NCBI GenBank assembly: GCA_018401355.1
Contig: JAGYLD010000014.1
Location: forward strand, 1-42,281
DNA length: 42,281 bases
Reading direction: 5' to 3'
Source of the DNA: Bacteroidales bacterium
GTDB lineage: Bacteria > Bacteroidota > Bacteroidia > Bacteroidales > B18-G4
Part shown: in pieces, positions 26,002-36,272 of the stretch
Layout of the letters: each line of letters opens with the position of its first letter
Position numbering within the stretch: position 1 is the first letter of the stretch
Made by a program: the position numbers and the translations under genes
The notes under the pieces: model-generated
The model's input: the letters and a program-made list of their open reading frames with translations, nothing else
Told to the model about the DNA's origin: nothing
The model's database searches: none

Positions 26002-26880
26002 TTAAACAGTATCCATGAAATTCTTTTCAACCTTGTTAAAAACGATGATCCCAATGGCCAGGATTCCAACCGTAAATCCAAGGCTATATAACAGGTGCAT
26101 GTAGTTTACTTCACCTACTCCCAGCATGGCCGTTTTAAAAGTTTCTATTACCGGGGTCATGGGGTTTGCAATGACATAAGGCTTATATTTTTCCGGAATC
26201 TCACTCAACGGATATATGATGGGAGTAGCATACATCCAAAGCTGAACTCCAAACTTGACCAGATGAAGTAAATCTCTGTATTTGGTTGTCATTGAAGAGA
26301 TAATGATCCCAAATCCAAGTCCCAGGCCGGCCATCATAATAACCAGTACCGGGACAAGCAATACTTCAGGTCCAATTTGGATGGAAACACCTCTGAATGC
26401 ATAAAAAATAATGAAAGCAATAAGAAAAACAAATTGAATGACAAAGGTGATAAGACTGGATACGACAATTGAAACAGGCAGGGTTAGCCTGGGGAAATAA
26501 ACTTTTCCAAATATCGATGCATTGGTAATGAAGGTAGCAGAGGTTTCATTCAGGCATGTGGCAAAATAGTTCCATCCGACAATCCCGGACAGATAAAACA
26601 GGATGTTAGGCAAACCTTCGGTTGGAATACCGGCGATCTTTCCAAAAACCACCGTAAACATGAGTGTAGTTAAAAGTGGTTGAATGATAAACCATAAGGG
26701 GCCCAGGACAGTTTGTTTGTACTTGGCAACGAAATCTCTTTTTACAAACAGGTAGATGAGGTCACGATATCTCCAAATCTCCTTCAGGTCTAATTCCAGC
26801 AGATGTCTTTTTGGTCGTATGACCATGGTCCAGTCTTCACCGGAAATGTTTTCTGTTGATTGATTATTCATATTGGCCAT
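26002..26880 (-). CDS. wzm: Polysaccharide ABC exporter permease
   Basis: 292 residues with six predicted membrane helices. The amphipathic entry region LIYLFVKRDFVAKYKQTVLG followed by PLWFIIQPLLTTLMFTVVFG is the ABC2-type Wzm/TagG signature. The end contains IANPMTPVIETFKTAMLGVG, also conserved in this family. It pairs with the Wzt-like ATPase encoded next, and together they flip or export the lipid-linked chain. It lies 5 bases after the GDP-fucose synthase gene. Confidence 0.92.
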   Translation of the reverse strand: MANMNNQSTENISGEDWTMVIRPKRHLLELDLKEIWRYRDLIYLFVKRDFVAKYKQTVLGPLWFIIQPLLTTLMFTVVFGKIAGIPTEGLPNILFYLSGIVGWNYFATCLNETSATFITNASIFGKVYFPRLTLPVSIVVSSLITFVIQFVFLIAFIIFYAFRGVSIQIGPEVLLVPVLVIMMAGLGLGFGIIISSMTTKYRDLLHLVKFGVQLWMYATPIIYPLSEIPEKYKPYVIANPMTPVIETFKTAMLGVGEVNYMHLLYSLGFTVGILAIGIIVFNKVEKNFMDTV

Positions 26881-26885
26881 ATCTT

Positions 26886-27860
26886 TTAAATCAATGTGGC
26901 ATGGTTGTCTTCAAATTCTTGATATACCATCCTGAGACCTTCATCCAAAGCAATGGAAGGACTATATCCGGCGGATTTTAATCTACTGGTATCCATGAGC
27001 TTCCGGGGAGTCCCATCCGGCTTTGTCGGATCAAATTTCAGCTCGCCTTCATATCCGGAGACTTCTTTGATCTTCATGGCAAGGTCTTTAATGGAAACAT
27101 CTTCTCCCCAACCAATATTTATGAATTCCTTTTTATCATAATTATTCATCAGGAACAGGCAAGCTGAGGCCAGATCGTCAACATGCATGAACTCCCTTTT
27201 TGGATTTCCTGACCCCCATATTTCCACGAAAGGCAATGTATTTTGCCTGGCTTCATAGAACTTCCTTATCAGCGCGGGAAGTACATGTGAATTCTCCAGG
27301 TCATAGTTGTCATTTGGTCCATAAAGGTTTGTTGGCATCACAGAAATGAAATTGTCGCCATACTGGTCGCGATAAGCTTCGCACATTTTTATGCCTGCAA
27401 TCTTGGCTATGGCATAAGGTTCATTGGTGTATTCCAGTTCGCCAGTAAGAAGATATTCTTCTTTCATGGGCTGTGGGCAATTCCTGGGATAAATACAGGA
27501 ACTGCCAAGAAACATCAGTTTCCTTACTTTGGATCTATGACTTTGATGGATGATGTTGTTCTGTATCTGCAGATTTTCGTAGATAAATTGTGCCCGGTAA
27601 ACATTGTTTGCCTGAATGCCTCCAACTTTTGCTGCCGCAAGAAAAACATAAGCGGGTTTGATTTCTGAAAAGAACTGTTCTACCATCAATTGATCTGTCA
27701 GGTCGAGCTGCTCAAAATTGATGCAGGATTTGTCCACAGGTTTCCTTTTATGGTAGTTTCCAAAAATATTTGTGAAACCATCCTCGAGCAGTGCCCTGAC
27801 GATGGCACTTCCAACCATACCGGTAGCTCCTGCAACAAAAATTTTATCATTTTTATTCAT
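26886..27860 (-). CDS. fcl: GDP-L-fucose synthase
   Basis: 324 residues, usual length. The NAD(P) motif GATGMVGSA is at 11-19. The active-site residues are Ser120/Ser121/Cys122 (GSSCIYP) and Tyr149/Lys153 ([10 protein letters not shown]). The enzyme epimerises and reduces GDP-4-keto-6-deoxy-D-mannose to GDP-L-fucose in the cytoplasm. It overlaps gmd by 8 bases, the classic gmd-fcl pair, so fucose, or a sugar made from the same intermediate, is expected in the exported chain. Confidence 0.96.
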   Translation of the reverse strand: MNKNDKIFVAGATGMVGSAIVRALLEDGFTNIFGNYHKRKPVDKSCINFEQLDLTDQLMVEQFFSEIKPAYVFLAAAKVGGIQANNVYRAQFIYENLQIQNNIIHQSHRSKVRKLMFLGSSCIYPRNCPQPMKEEYLLTGELEYTNEPYAIAKIAGIKMCEAYRDQYGDNFISVMPTNLYGPNDNYDLENSHVLPALIRKFYEARQNTLPFVEIWGSGNPKREFMHVDDLASACLFLMNNYDKKEFINIGWGEDVSIKDLAMKIKEVSGYEGELKFDPTKPDGTPRKLMDTSRLKSAGYSPSIALDEGLRMVYQEFEDNHATLI

Positions 27861-28968
27861 AATAGCTAAGGATTTTATATCCCCCGTCCCTCAGATATTT
27901 TTCCTTTGTCATTAAAACAATATCGGATTCCATCATATCTTCCACCAGGCTCCTGACATCGTAGCTGGTTTCCCATCCCAGTACTTCTTTGGCTTTGGTA
28001 GGGTCACCAAGTAAGATGTCTACTTCCGTTGGCCTGAAATATCTCGGATCCACTTCGAGTACCAATTTCCCCTTTTCCAGTTGATATTTCGGATTTTCAC
28101 AGGATTTTATATATGCTTTTTCATTAACACCTTCTCCTTTGAACTCAAGCTCTATGCCAACACTATCAAAGGCCATTCTTACGAACTCCCTTACCTCAGT
28201 GGTTTTTCCGGTGGCGATGACATAATCATCCGGCTTATCCTGTTGCAGCATAAGATACATGGCCTTAATATAGTCCTTGGCATGTCCCCAGTCTCTTTTT
28301 GCTGAAAGGTTCCCAAGCCATAATTTGTCCTGCAACCCTAAAGCAATCCTGGCTACAGCACGTGTGATTTTTCTTGTAACAAATGTTTCTCCCCTCACCG
28401 GTGATTCGTGATTGAACAGAATGCCGTTGCAACCAAAAATATTGTATGCTTCACGGTAATTGACAGTAATCCAGTATGCATACAATTTTGCAATCCCATA
28501 TGGAGACCTTGGATAGAAAGGTGTTTTTTCTGTTTGTGGTATTTCCTGGACCAAACCATACAATTCACTGGTGGAAGCCTGATAAAATCTGGTCTTTTCT
28601 GTTAAATTCAGTAACCTGATGGCCTCCAGCAATCGTAAAGCTCCAAGTGCATCTGCATTGGCTGTGTATTCAGGAGAGTCAAAGCTTACCTGTACATGTG
28701 ACATGGCAGCAATATTGTATATCTCATCAGGCTGAACTTCCTGAACGATCCTGATCAGGTTCGTTGAGTCTGTCATGTCACCGTAATGCAAAACAAAATT
28801 TTGATTTTCAATGTGCGGATCCTGGTATAAATGGTCTATTCTTTCCGTGTTAAACATGGAAGAACGTCTTTTGATACCATGTACAATGTACCCTTTTTTC
28901 AATAAATACTCTGATAAATAGGCACCATCCTGACCGGTAACACCGGTAATTAATGCAACCTTTGCCAT
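27853..28968 (-). CDS. gmd: GDP-mannose 4,6-dehydratase
   Basis: 371 residues. The Rossmann motif is [10 protein letters not shown] (9-18), the catalytic triad is in ASTSELYG (131-138) with Tyr157/Lys161 ([10 protein letters not shown]), and the substrate motif [15 protein letters not shown] is present. It converts GDP-D-mannose to GDP-4-keto-6-deoxymannose, the precursor used by the downstream fcl. No mannose-1-phosphate guanylyltransferase is in the window, so GDP-mannose must come from elsewhere. Confidence 0.97.
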   Translation of the reverse strand: MAKVALITGVTGQDGAYLSEYLLKKGYIVHGIKRRSSMFNTERIDHLYQDPHIENQNFVLHYGDMTDSTNLIRIVQEVQPDEIYNIAAMSHVQVSFDSPEYTANADALGALRLLEAIRLLNLTEKTRFYQASTSELYGLVQEIPQTEKTPFYPRSPYGIAKLYAYWITVNYREAYNIFGCNGILFNHESPVRGETFVTRKITRAVARIALGLQDKLWLGNLSAKRDWGHAKDYIKAMYLMLQQDKPDDYVIATGKTTEVREFVRMAFDSVGIELEFKGEGVNEKAYIKSCENPKYQLEKGKLVLEVDPRYFRPTEVDILLGDPTKAKEVLGWETSYDVRSLVEDMMESDIVLMTKEKYLRDGGYKILSYYE

Positions 28969-28984
28969 AATGCTGGTTTTTTAA

Positions 28985-31270
28985 TTAAGCTATCTGATCT
29001 TTTATTCTCTCAATCACCTGGTCCACCCTGGATGTCTTTTCAACCATCCCATAGTATTTTTGTGTCGTCACAGGCATCCTGTATCTTACATCGTTATATA
29101 CCAGAAATGGATTGGGCAATTTATCTTTTTCAAGCATGTTTTGCAACAACGAATCCATTACAGGAACAGGTGTATGGAGGTGTCGAACTACAAAGACGGA
29201 AGCATCTGCAAATTTCGCTAAATATAAGCTATCTGCCATCAGACCCAGAGGAGAACTATCAAAAATAATATAATTGTATGACTTTTTGAGCTTTTTGATA
29301 AGTTCCTCGAAGTCCTCACTCTGGAGTATTTCATCAGCCGATGTTGAAGTGACTCCAGGAAGCAGGATATCCAGATTGTTATACTCCGTATGTATTAACC
29401 CGGTTTCATTTTGGTCGTTAAAAAGTTTGGATAAGGATGGATGTTGAAAATCAAAATCTGCAAGTAACACTTTTTTCCCTGTCTGGGCATACGAATATGC
29501 AAGGTTAAGTGATATAAATGATTTGCCCTCATCATTGACCGAAGAAGTAACCAGGATGGTCTGCCTTTTTTTATTGTGGGGTAAGTTTGCCCTTAAAAGC
29601 CTGAAGGCTTGCGCAAAGAAAGACCTTGGATTATCTCTTACCAGAAATTGAGATTTTTTCTTATTATGTGGAATCTTACCTGCAAAGGGCAATGTTGTGT
29701 AATTCAATAATTCGTTGATATTGCAGATCTTTTTATCGAAGATAAATAACAGAAAAAGAATAACCCCCGGAATAAGAATGGCTAAAATGACGGCCCTGGT
29801 ATAATTGGATTTTGTATTCGGGGAAATTTTCCAGGCAGCATGAGGTGATGCTTTGTCAAGAATGATAAAATCAGGTAAATGAGATGATCTTTGTATTTCA
29901 GCTTCAGCTCTTTTCTCAAGCAAAAAATTGTACATGGAGTTGTCAAGTGTATAGTAGCGCTGAATATCCAGGTACTCTGATTCAAGCTCCGGAAGTTTAG
30001 AATAGTCTTTTAGCTTCTCTTCGATTTGCCGGTCGAAATCATCGATTTTCATCTCTGTGATATGGATGACATTGCTTATATTTTCCAACAATACACGTTT
30101 TTGATTGGCAATTGTAGTTTCCAGGTTGATAACAACCGGATTATCAGGAGTGGATGAGCTAAGCAGGTCTTCTTTTTCAATATAATTGTAAGAAAGTTTT
30201 ACGAGCATTCCTGTAAACAGGGGCATAGTAATACCTATAGTAGATGGTGCCACGATATCATCCAGGTTATCATGGGTTAAAAGATAGTCGCGCAGATACT
30301 CGTAATATCGCAAATCCATAAGCTGGTCCGCCTTATTTTTATTCAGCTTGTTTAGCCGTTCAAGAATTGGGGCAGCTTTATCCTGAAGTGTCATAAGGTC
30401 ATTGCTTTTGCGAAAGGTTTCCAGCCGTTTTTCCGTGTATTCCAATGAACCTTTAATCTGATCGAGCTGACTATCGATGAAATCAATGGTGCTATTGATC
30501 GTTTGATTTTTTAATTTAAGGTTTATTCGTATAAATTCCTCCACCAGTGCATTCAGAAACATGGATTCTTTATGTACATTCCTTCCGGTTGAAGAAACTG
30601 TTATGATGGAGCTGTTTCTGTCGTAGGAGATATCTAATTTCCATCTGTAGCTGTATACCAGGCTGTTAATGGAGTTAATGGTGAACATGTATTCATTTCC
30701 GGTAAATTCAGCGTTTTTAACATACTCTTTCCAATAAACAACAAAGCTGTAGTTACTTCCTTTGATTGAGTCTCCGGTTTTATAGGAACCGTTAATGGTT
30801 TCAATAGGTGGATCAGTGAATATTTCAAATTGATCACGTGTAATAAACTTTATGTGAATCTCTTTGTTCCATGGCTGATTATGGTTGGGATCATATGAAA
30901 CTATAAAAGGGCTGTTCCTGTATATTTCTACCGTTCTAAGCTTGCCGACTGCATAATAACTCACCTCAAAGTCGAGGGTATTTATAATCTTCTCAATTTG
31001 TGAATTGGATTCAAATAATGCCAATTGGTTTTCTACAGGATCTGAAACCATGACGCTTCCTCCTGTGGATTCTTTAGGCAACAAGGTTGGTTCCTTTTTG
31101 TCAACCATCAATCTGGAGTTCAGGGAGTAGATAGGAACCTCGTATTTATCTTTGAATTTTACAAAAACAACGGCAATAGCTATGGTAATAACAAAAACCC
31201 ACCATTTTTTCAGGTATTTGCGTAAGATTTTTAAAAGATCAATGCCGTTTCTTCTGTTATTATCCGTCAT
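28985..31270 (-). CDS. wzc: Wzc-like polysaccharide co-polymerase / tyrosine autokinase
   Basis: 761 residues. A first membrane helix at about 22-40 and a second near 490-510 bracket a periplasmic Wzz-type domain with coiled coils (LYQ-independent, around 255-305 and 395-425). The cytoplasmic BY-kinase domain has SVNDEGKSF with K583, the A' motif LLADFDFQHP and Walker B FDSSP with D671. The tail has few tyrosines (VYNDVRYRM and KYYG) instead of the usual dense cluster. BY-kinases control chain length and assembly with Wza by cycles of autophosphorylation. It is co-transcribed with the Wza-like gene 8 bases upstream and likely drives export in the same envelope complex. Confidence 0.9.
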   Translation of the reverse strand: MTDNNRRNGIDLLKILRKYLKKWWVFVITIAIAVVFVKFKDKYEVPIYSLNSRLMVDKKEPTLLPKESTGGSVMVSDPVENQLALFESNSQIEKIINTLDFEVSYYAVGKLRTVEIYRNSPFIVSYDPNHNQPWNKEIHIKFITRDQFEIFTDPPIETINGSYKTGDSIKGSNYSFVVYWKEYVKNAEFTGNEYMFTINSINSLVYSYRWKLDISYDRNSSIITVSSTGRNVHKESMFLNALVEEFIRINLKLKNQTINSTIDFIDSQLDQIKGSLEYTEKRLETFRKSNDLMTLQDKAAPILERLNKLNKNKADQLMDLRYYEYLRDYLLTHDNLDDIVAPSTIGITMPLFTGMLVKLSYNYIEKEDLLSSSTPDNPVVINLETTIANQKRVLLENISNVIHITEMKIDDFDRQIEEKLKDYSKLPELESEYLDIQRYYTLDNSMYNFLLEKRAEAEIQRSSHLPDFIILDKASPHAAWKISPNTKSNYTRAVILAILIPGVILFLLFIFDKKICNINELLNYTTLPFAGKIPHNKKKSQFLVRDNPRSFFAQAFRLLRANLPHNKKRQTILVTSSVNDEGKSFISLNLAYSYAQTGKKVLLADFDFQHPSLSKLFNDQNETGLIHTEYNNLDILLPGVTSTSADEILQSEDFEELIKKLKKSYNYIIFDSSPLGLMADSLYLAKFADASVFVVRHLHTPVPVMDSLLQNMLEKDKLPNPFLVYNDVRYRMPVTTQKYYGMVEKTSRVDQVIERIKDQIA

Positions 31271-31278
31271 ATTTAATC

Positions 31279-32058
31279 CTACAGTGTCTTAAAAAGCAAA
31301 TAAAGTGTTATCAGTGTTGTAAACAAAGCCAATGAAAATGTAGGTCCGATCCCCCAGGTCTTTGCTTTCATTGGCTCCGCATACAATAAATCATTGGGAT
31401 ATACATAATAGAGATCAGAATGTAAAATTTTGTCGCTTGAGACATCGATAATTTGGATCAACGGCCCGTCAGCCGTTTGCCGGAGAAGCTTCAGTTTGTT
31501 TCTCTTTGCAAACGGTGTAAATCCACCTGCCAATGTAACGGCTTCATAAATGGTCAGCTTTGATTTTGTGATCCGGTATGTGCCCTCTGAATTAAATTCA
31601 CCCAACAGACTGATTGTATTGTTTATCAACTTAACCGTGACCATGGGTTCATTCACATACTTTTTGAGCTTTTCGGTCATTATTAACCTTGTCGCATCCA
31701 GGGTTTTACCTTTTACGTAAACATCACCCAGAAATGGAAAATGAATGTATCCTGCATCATTAACATAATAACCCACCAATATCTGATTGCTTTCCGAATA
31801 TGTTGTATTTGATGCCAGCGCGGGATTGAAAAAAGCAGTATTGACCCCTTCCACACTTGCTACACTTATATACAAATTATCGTTGGATTGGATTCGATAA
31901 GTACCTTGCATATCACTTGAATCTGCAATAGAGGACGACTTGTCTTTTTTCCGGTCTTGCATAAGCAGTAATTTCTTCTGGGGTATGCAGGAAGAAAGAA
32001 TGAGAACAACAGTGATAATTAATGCCCGATATAGATTTTGTTGGTTGAATTTTAGCAT
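31279..32058 (-). CDS. wza: Wza-like outer-membrane polysaccharide export lipoprotein
   Basis: 259 residues. The signal peptide ends in a lipobox ILSSC with Cys24. The poly-export domain begins at YRIQSNDNLYISV, and SLBB-type segments include TISLLGEFNSEGTYRI and TIYEAVTLAGGFTPFAKRN. A C-terminal hydrophobic segment (FSLALFTTLITLYLLF) matches the outer-membrane-spanning helix of Wza-type channels. It is the first gene of the minus-strand run and hence the likely leader of the operon; no clear promoter could be identified in the 163-base divergent gap. Confidence 0.93.
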   Translation of the reverse strand: MLKFNQQNLYRALIITVVLILSSCIPQKKLLLMQDRKKDKSSSIADSSDMQGTYRIQSNDNLYISVASVEGVNTAFFNPALASNTTYSESNQILVGYYVNDAGYIHFPFLGDVYVKGKTLDATRLIMTEKLKKYVNEPMVTVKLINNTISLLGEFNSEGTYRITKSKLTIYEAVTLAGGFTPFAKRNKLKLLRQTADGPLIQIIDVSSDKILHSDLYYVYPNDLLYAEPMKAKTWGIGPTFSLALFTTLITLYLLFKTL

Positions 32059-32221
32059 ATTAATACCAGTATTTCATGCAAATAAAATACACCCATTCCT
32101 GCCTTTTTATCAATTAAAAAGCAAACAGGTTGGTGTATTTTTATCCTGGTATAAATATAATACAGGATTTTGTTAATTTTAGGAATCTTTACTCCGGGTT
32201 ATTAACAGAGTTATTCAATGC

Positions 32222-33403
32222 ATGATAAATTATAAATCAAAGACTAACAGAGAGAAAGGTAAAATTTGTTTCCTGATTTTTGACAGAGGTCTCAAAAAGG
32301 ACTCATGGATGGGAACAGCTTTTTTTATGTTTGAATCTTTGAAAAATTATCAAGTCAGTCTCGAAAAAGTTTATTTAAAGCCGGCATCATCTTTAATATT
32401 GGCATTTTTCAACAAGCTGATCAATAAAATTTTTGGATTAAAGTACAATCTTTCACATAGCATATATGCCTCCTTTTTCCACAGGAAGCAATTGGGTAAA
32501 ATATTGGATAAATGCGATTACGATTTGATTATTGCTCCGGCTATGTCTAATGTAGTTAGCAGATTACAAAAAGACGTTCCGGTAATATACATTTCTGATG
32601 TCACGGTTAAGTTGATGTATAATTATTACGAATGGTTTTCAGGATTTACTTTTTTCTCTTATGCAGAAAGCAATGCCATTGAAAAGAAAGCATTACAAAG
32701 AGCTGATCGTGTGATTTTTTCTTCTGATTGGGCTGCTAAAAGTGCGATCAATGATTATCATACAGATCCTGAGAAGATCAGCATAATTCCTTTTGGGGCC
32801 AATATGCAGCCGGGAGAGGTTCTTCCAAAGGGAAGTGTTATAAATAGAGAAAAAGGGCGTAAATGTAATTTACTTTTTATAGGAATGGAATGGGAAAGGA
32901 AAGGTGGGAATATTGTTCTTGAGGCTATGGAATATTTTCGATCTGCCGGCTTTACATGTGAACTTACAATACTGGGTTGTGATCCTGAAGAAGCAAAAGG
33001 TAAGCATGATATTCGGATCATTCCATATATTGATAAAAAAACGGATGAAGGTAAAGCACAATGGAACAAACTGATGCTGGCACAGCATTTCCTGATACTG
33101 CCCACAAGGGCCGAATGTTTTGGTGTTGTCTTTTGTGAGGCCAGTGCCTATGGAATACCCTCTATGGCAACCGATACTGGAGGAATCCCCAATGCAGTAA
33201 TAAACGGACAAAATGGTTACAGGTTTCCTTTGGAAGCCAGGGGAGATGAATACGCCAAAATGGTAATGGAAATATACAGCGATTATGAGAAAAAATACCT
33301 GCCTTTATCCAGGTCTTCCAGGAAAACCTTTGATGAATTATTGAACTGGGATCATTGGGCCAAAAAGACCAATGAAGTAATTGAAAAGCTGTTGGATTAT
33401 TGA
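32222..33403 (+). CDS. GT4-type glycosyltransferase, divergent from the main locus
   Basis: 393 residues. The acceptor lobe has KICFLIFDRGLKKDSWMGTA and VIYISDVTVKLMYNYYEWF, and the donor lobe has NLLFIGMEWERKGGNIVLEA and PTRAECFGVVFCEASAYGIP with the E-x7-E motif. It is the twelfth glycosyltransferase of the region but is transcribed away from the operon. Its first 60 bases are only 15/60 G+C, lower than the locus, so it may have been added separately. It ends 7 bases from the convergent hybrid kinase. Confidence 0.9.
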   Translation: MINYKSKTNREKGKICFLIFDRGLKKDSWMGTAFFMFESLKNYQVSLEKVYLKPASSLILAFFNKLINKIFGLKYNLSHSIYASFFHRKQLGKILDKCDYDLIIAPAMSNVVSRLQKDVPVIYISDVTVKLMYNYYEWFSGFTFFSYAESNAIEKKALQRADRVIFSSDWAAKSAINDYHTDPEKISIIPFGANMQPGEVLPKGSVINREKGRKCNLLFIGMEWERKGGNIVLEAMEYFRSAGFTCELTILGCDPEEAKGKHDIRIIPYIDKKTDEGKAQWNKLMLAQHFLILPTRAECFGVVFCEASAYGIPSMATDTGGIPNAVINGQNGYRFPLEARGDEYAKMVMEIYSDYEKKYLPLSRSSRKTFDELLNWDHWAKKTNEVIEKLLDY

Positions 33404-33410
33404 ATGTACA

Positions 33411-36272
33411 TCAAATCTGAGCATTCTTCAAATACTTATTGATGGTTCCCAACAATGTTTTTGGCATTATGGGCTTTGAAAGATGATCATTGCATCCCGA
33501 TTTCAGGCTTTTTTCTATGTCACTTTTCATCGCATAGGCAGTGAGTGCGATAATGGGAATTTTATTGTCATGCCCACGGATCAGTTTTGTTGCTTCATAA
33601 CCATCCATGCCGGGCATTCTCATATCCATCAAGATCAAATCTATGCCAGAGTTGTTTTTAAAAGCATCTACTGCTTCTTTTCCATTCTGGGCATGAATAA
33701 GATTTAATCCTTTTTTGCTCAGGATGCTTTCAACTAATAGATAGTTTGATTCAACGTCTTCCACAACCAATATAGTTTGTTTATTCATTTTATCATTTTG
33801 AATTGAATGCATATTATTATCTTCTTTTTTTAAAGATGCTTTAATCTCAACAGGGATGGTAAAATAAAACACAGATCCATTGTCTGGTTCTGAATGAACG
33901 GTTATTTTGCCTCCCAATAACTCAGCTATTTGTCTGGAAATGGCAAGCCCAAGACCTGTTCCTCCTGTTTTCCGTGTGTTAGAATCGTCTACTTGTCTGA
34001 ACCTTTCAAAAATAATATCCTGTTTATCTTTTGGGATCCCAATCCCACTGTCAATAACATAGAATTCGATGAATGGCTGTCCATTTTTCTGAAGGTTCTT
34101 TGCTCCAAATTTTACAAATCCTTTTTTGGTGTATTTTATTGCATTACCCAATAAATTCGATAAGATCTGCTTTATTCTTTCAGGATCAGAAGATATTTTG
34201 TCATGACTTTGATCAGGGGTTTCTGAAAGATCAAAATCCAGATGCCCTTTTTCCACAAGTTTTCTGTATTCTTTGTAAGTTGAGTAAAGCTCATCAAGCA
34301 ATTCTGATACGCAAAAACTTCGCTTATATAATGTAAGCTGCTTTGTTTCGATCATTGAGATATCAATAATATCGTCAATCACACCCATCAGGTTTTGGCA
34401 ACTTTGCTTGATCAGTTGTATATACTCACTTTGATCAGACTTTGAAATGGAGCTATTTTCAAGCAGGCTGGAAAATCCGATTATGGCATTCATTGGTGTC
34501 CTTATCTCATGCGACATATTTGCCAGGAAGGCTGTTTTTAGCCGGTCTGATTCTTCTGCTTTCAATCTGGCTTTTTCCAGCTTGTTCTGATATAGCTTAC
34601 TTTCATTAACATCTTTCATGCTTCCAAGCATCCGGTAAGATATGCCATCCGGCTTTTTTTGGAAGATGCCGTTTTCTTCCATGTAAATATATGTGCCATC
34701 TTTCTTCCTGAAACGATATTCATGATGGAACCTTGCTTTGTTTTTCTTCGCTTGCTCAAGGATTTTTAAGGTGCTTGAAATATCATCAGGATGAACCATC
34801 TTTTCCCATTCTTGAATGCCAACCTTTTGGAATTCTTCAGGACTGTATCCGAGGACCTCTTCAATGGCTCCTGCCCAACTGATATTTCCCGAATTAATAT
34901 CATAATCGTAGATGATTTGTCCTGTTTGGGTTGAGACGATCCTGTATCTTTCTTCGCTTTGCTTAAGCTCTTCTTCTGCTTCTATGCTTTTAGTCTGGTC
35001 TCTGTAGATCCCGTAAACTGCCAGCTTATTATCACCCAGCATGATGGGCTTTCCTCGTACCGAAACCGGAATGATTTTTCCGGTTTTTGTCAACCGGACA
35101 GTTTCAAAGTCGACGAAACTGCCATGCCCAACTGCAGAAGTAGCACGAAATCCCTCATCTTTAAGGTTGTCAGGTACAATAAGATTGTTTATTGGTTGCC
35201 CTTTTACTTCTTCTAAAGAATATTCAAAAAGCCTTGTGAAGTTTCGGTTGGCTTCAAGAATGCAATCATTTTCATCGAGGATAACAATGGCATCCGGGGA
35301 ATAATGAAAAAGGTCTTCAAAATACTTCTTCTGAATTGTTATTTCTTCGTTTTTCTCAGCTCTTTCAGTTATATCACGGGTAACTGACAGAATATATTTC
35401 TTTCCTTCAAGGGTTAATATATTTGCACTCATCAGGCCCTTCCTGATCTTACCATTTTTCATGCGGAACGAGAACTCCATATTGTTCACATATCCCTGTT
35501 TTTCCAGTTCCTCCATCAATCTATACCTGTCTTCATGATCAGCCCAGACTTCTAATTCTCCGGAAGTTTTTCCAATGATCTCCTCCCTGCGATATCCTGT
35601 AAGGTTCATAAAACCCTGGTTGGTATCCAGGTATAAACCATCGTGCCATCGATTTATATTTACTGCATCAGTACTGGTTTCAAAGGCCTTTCTGAATTTT
35701 TCTTCGCTTTCAATCAGGGCTTGTTCTGCTTTCCTTTTGTGGAAAGCAATGGAAATCTGATGGATAAATGCCTCAACAAATGATTTGTCAGGAAAATCCA
35801 TGCCTTTACTTGCAATGATCAGGGCATTTCCAAACAGTTGGTTTTTTCTTACAAAACCAATTGTATAATACTTGCTTATCCGTAAAAACTTTTCCAGGGC
35901 ATTGCAAATGGTACGGGGGATTTGCCGGCTTGTAAGTTCATACAATCCGTTATTTATAACTTCAAGCTCACCTGATAATAGGATTTCATAGTTTTTGTAG
36001 TGTGGCAGAGACATGCCTTTCAGTCTTCTCCCAAGAATGTCCATTGCCTGTTCTGCAATGCCGCTTTTGCTCGAATATGCTTCAATGGTAATCTGATTAC
36101 TAATACTATTACAACTGTTGATGACAATATGTGCCTCGTTGCAAATGCTATGCAATTTGTCAGCTGCAAATTGATATAAGTTTGATTCTACAGGAAGTTC
36201 AACGAGCTCTAAAGCAGCATTCCTTAGGAACTCCAGCTTTTTCTTTTCGTCCTTGTATAACGCTTGACCCAT
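33411..36272 (-). CDS. Cytoplasmic hybrid histidine kinase: GAF-like, three PAS, HisKA-HATPase, REC
   Basis: 953 residues without membrane helices. An N-terminal GAF-like region (about 20-185) is followed by three PAS/PAC units starting near ESEEKFRKAFETSTDA, FEDLFHYSPDAIVIL and SEERYRIVSTQTGQI. The kinase core has H588 in [29 protein letters not shown] and GGTGLGLAIS. The receiver has D883 in LILMDMRMP and LSKPI near the end. There is no HPt or DNA-binding output, so the phosphate must pass to an outside HPt or the receiver acts on its own kinase. The HPt of the kinase at 8442 is one candidate, but this is speculative. The ligand is unknown. Confidence 0.93.
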   Translation of the reverse strand: MGQALYKDEKKKLEFLRNAALELVELPVESNLYQFAADKLHSICNEAHIVINSCNSISNQITIEAYSSKSGIAEQAMDILGRRLKGMSLPHYKNYEILLSGELEVINNGLYELTSRQIPRTICNALEKFLRISKYYTIGFVRKNQLFGNALIIASKGMDFPDKSFVEAFIHQISIAFHKRKAEQALIESEEKFRKAFETSTDAVNINRWHDGLYLDTNQGFMNLTGYRREEIIGKTSGELEVWADHEDRYRLMEELEKQGYVNNMEFSFRMKNGKIRKGLMSANILTLEGKKYILSVTRDITERAEKNEEITIQKKYFEDLFHYSPDAIVILDENDCILEANRNFTRLFEYSLEEVKGQPINNLIVPDNLKDEGFRATSAVGHGSFVDFETVRLTKTGKIIPVSVRGKPIMLGDNKLAVYGIYRDQTKSIEAEEELKQSEERYRIVSTQTGQIIYDYDINSGNISWAGAIEEVLGYSPEEFQKVGIQEWEKMVHPDDISSTLKILEQAKKNKARFHHEYRFRKKDGTYIYMEENGIFQKKPDGISYRMLGSMKDVNESKLYQNKLEKARLKAEESDRLKTAFLANMSHEIRTPMNAIIGFSSLLENSSISKSDQSEYIQLIKQSCQNLMGVIDDIIDISMIETKQLTLYKRSFCVSELLDELYSTYKEYRKLVEKGHLDFDLSETPDQSHDKISSDPERIKQILSNLLGNAIKYTKKGFVKFGAKNLQKNGQPFIEFYVIDSGIGIPKDKQDIIFERFRQVDDSNTRKTGGTGLGLAISRQIAELLGGKITVHSEPDNGSVFYFTIPVEIKASLKKEDNNMHSIQNDKMNKQTILVVEDVESNYLLVESILSKKGLNLIHAQNGKEAVDAFKNNSGIDLILMDMRMPGMDGYEATKLIRGHDNKIPIIALTAYAMKSDIEKSLKSGCNDHLSKPIMPKTLLGTINKYLKNAQI

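Noticed and set aside
10491-32058. Transposase or integrase remnants explaining the glycosyltransferase modules
   Set aside because: No open or broken frame with transposase or recombinase motifs and no terminal inverted repeats were seen between the packed genes.
32059-32221. JUMPstart-type or clear promoter element before the wza-led run
   Set aside because: No JUMPstart-like or ops-like motif was found, and the best -7 match on the minus strand (32079-32086) has a mismatch and no -33 TTG at a normal distance.
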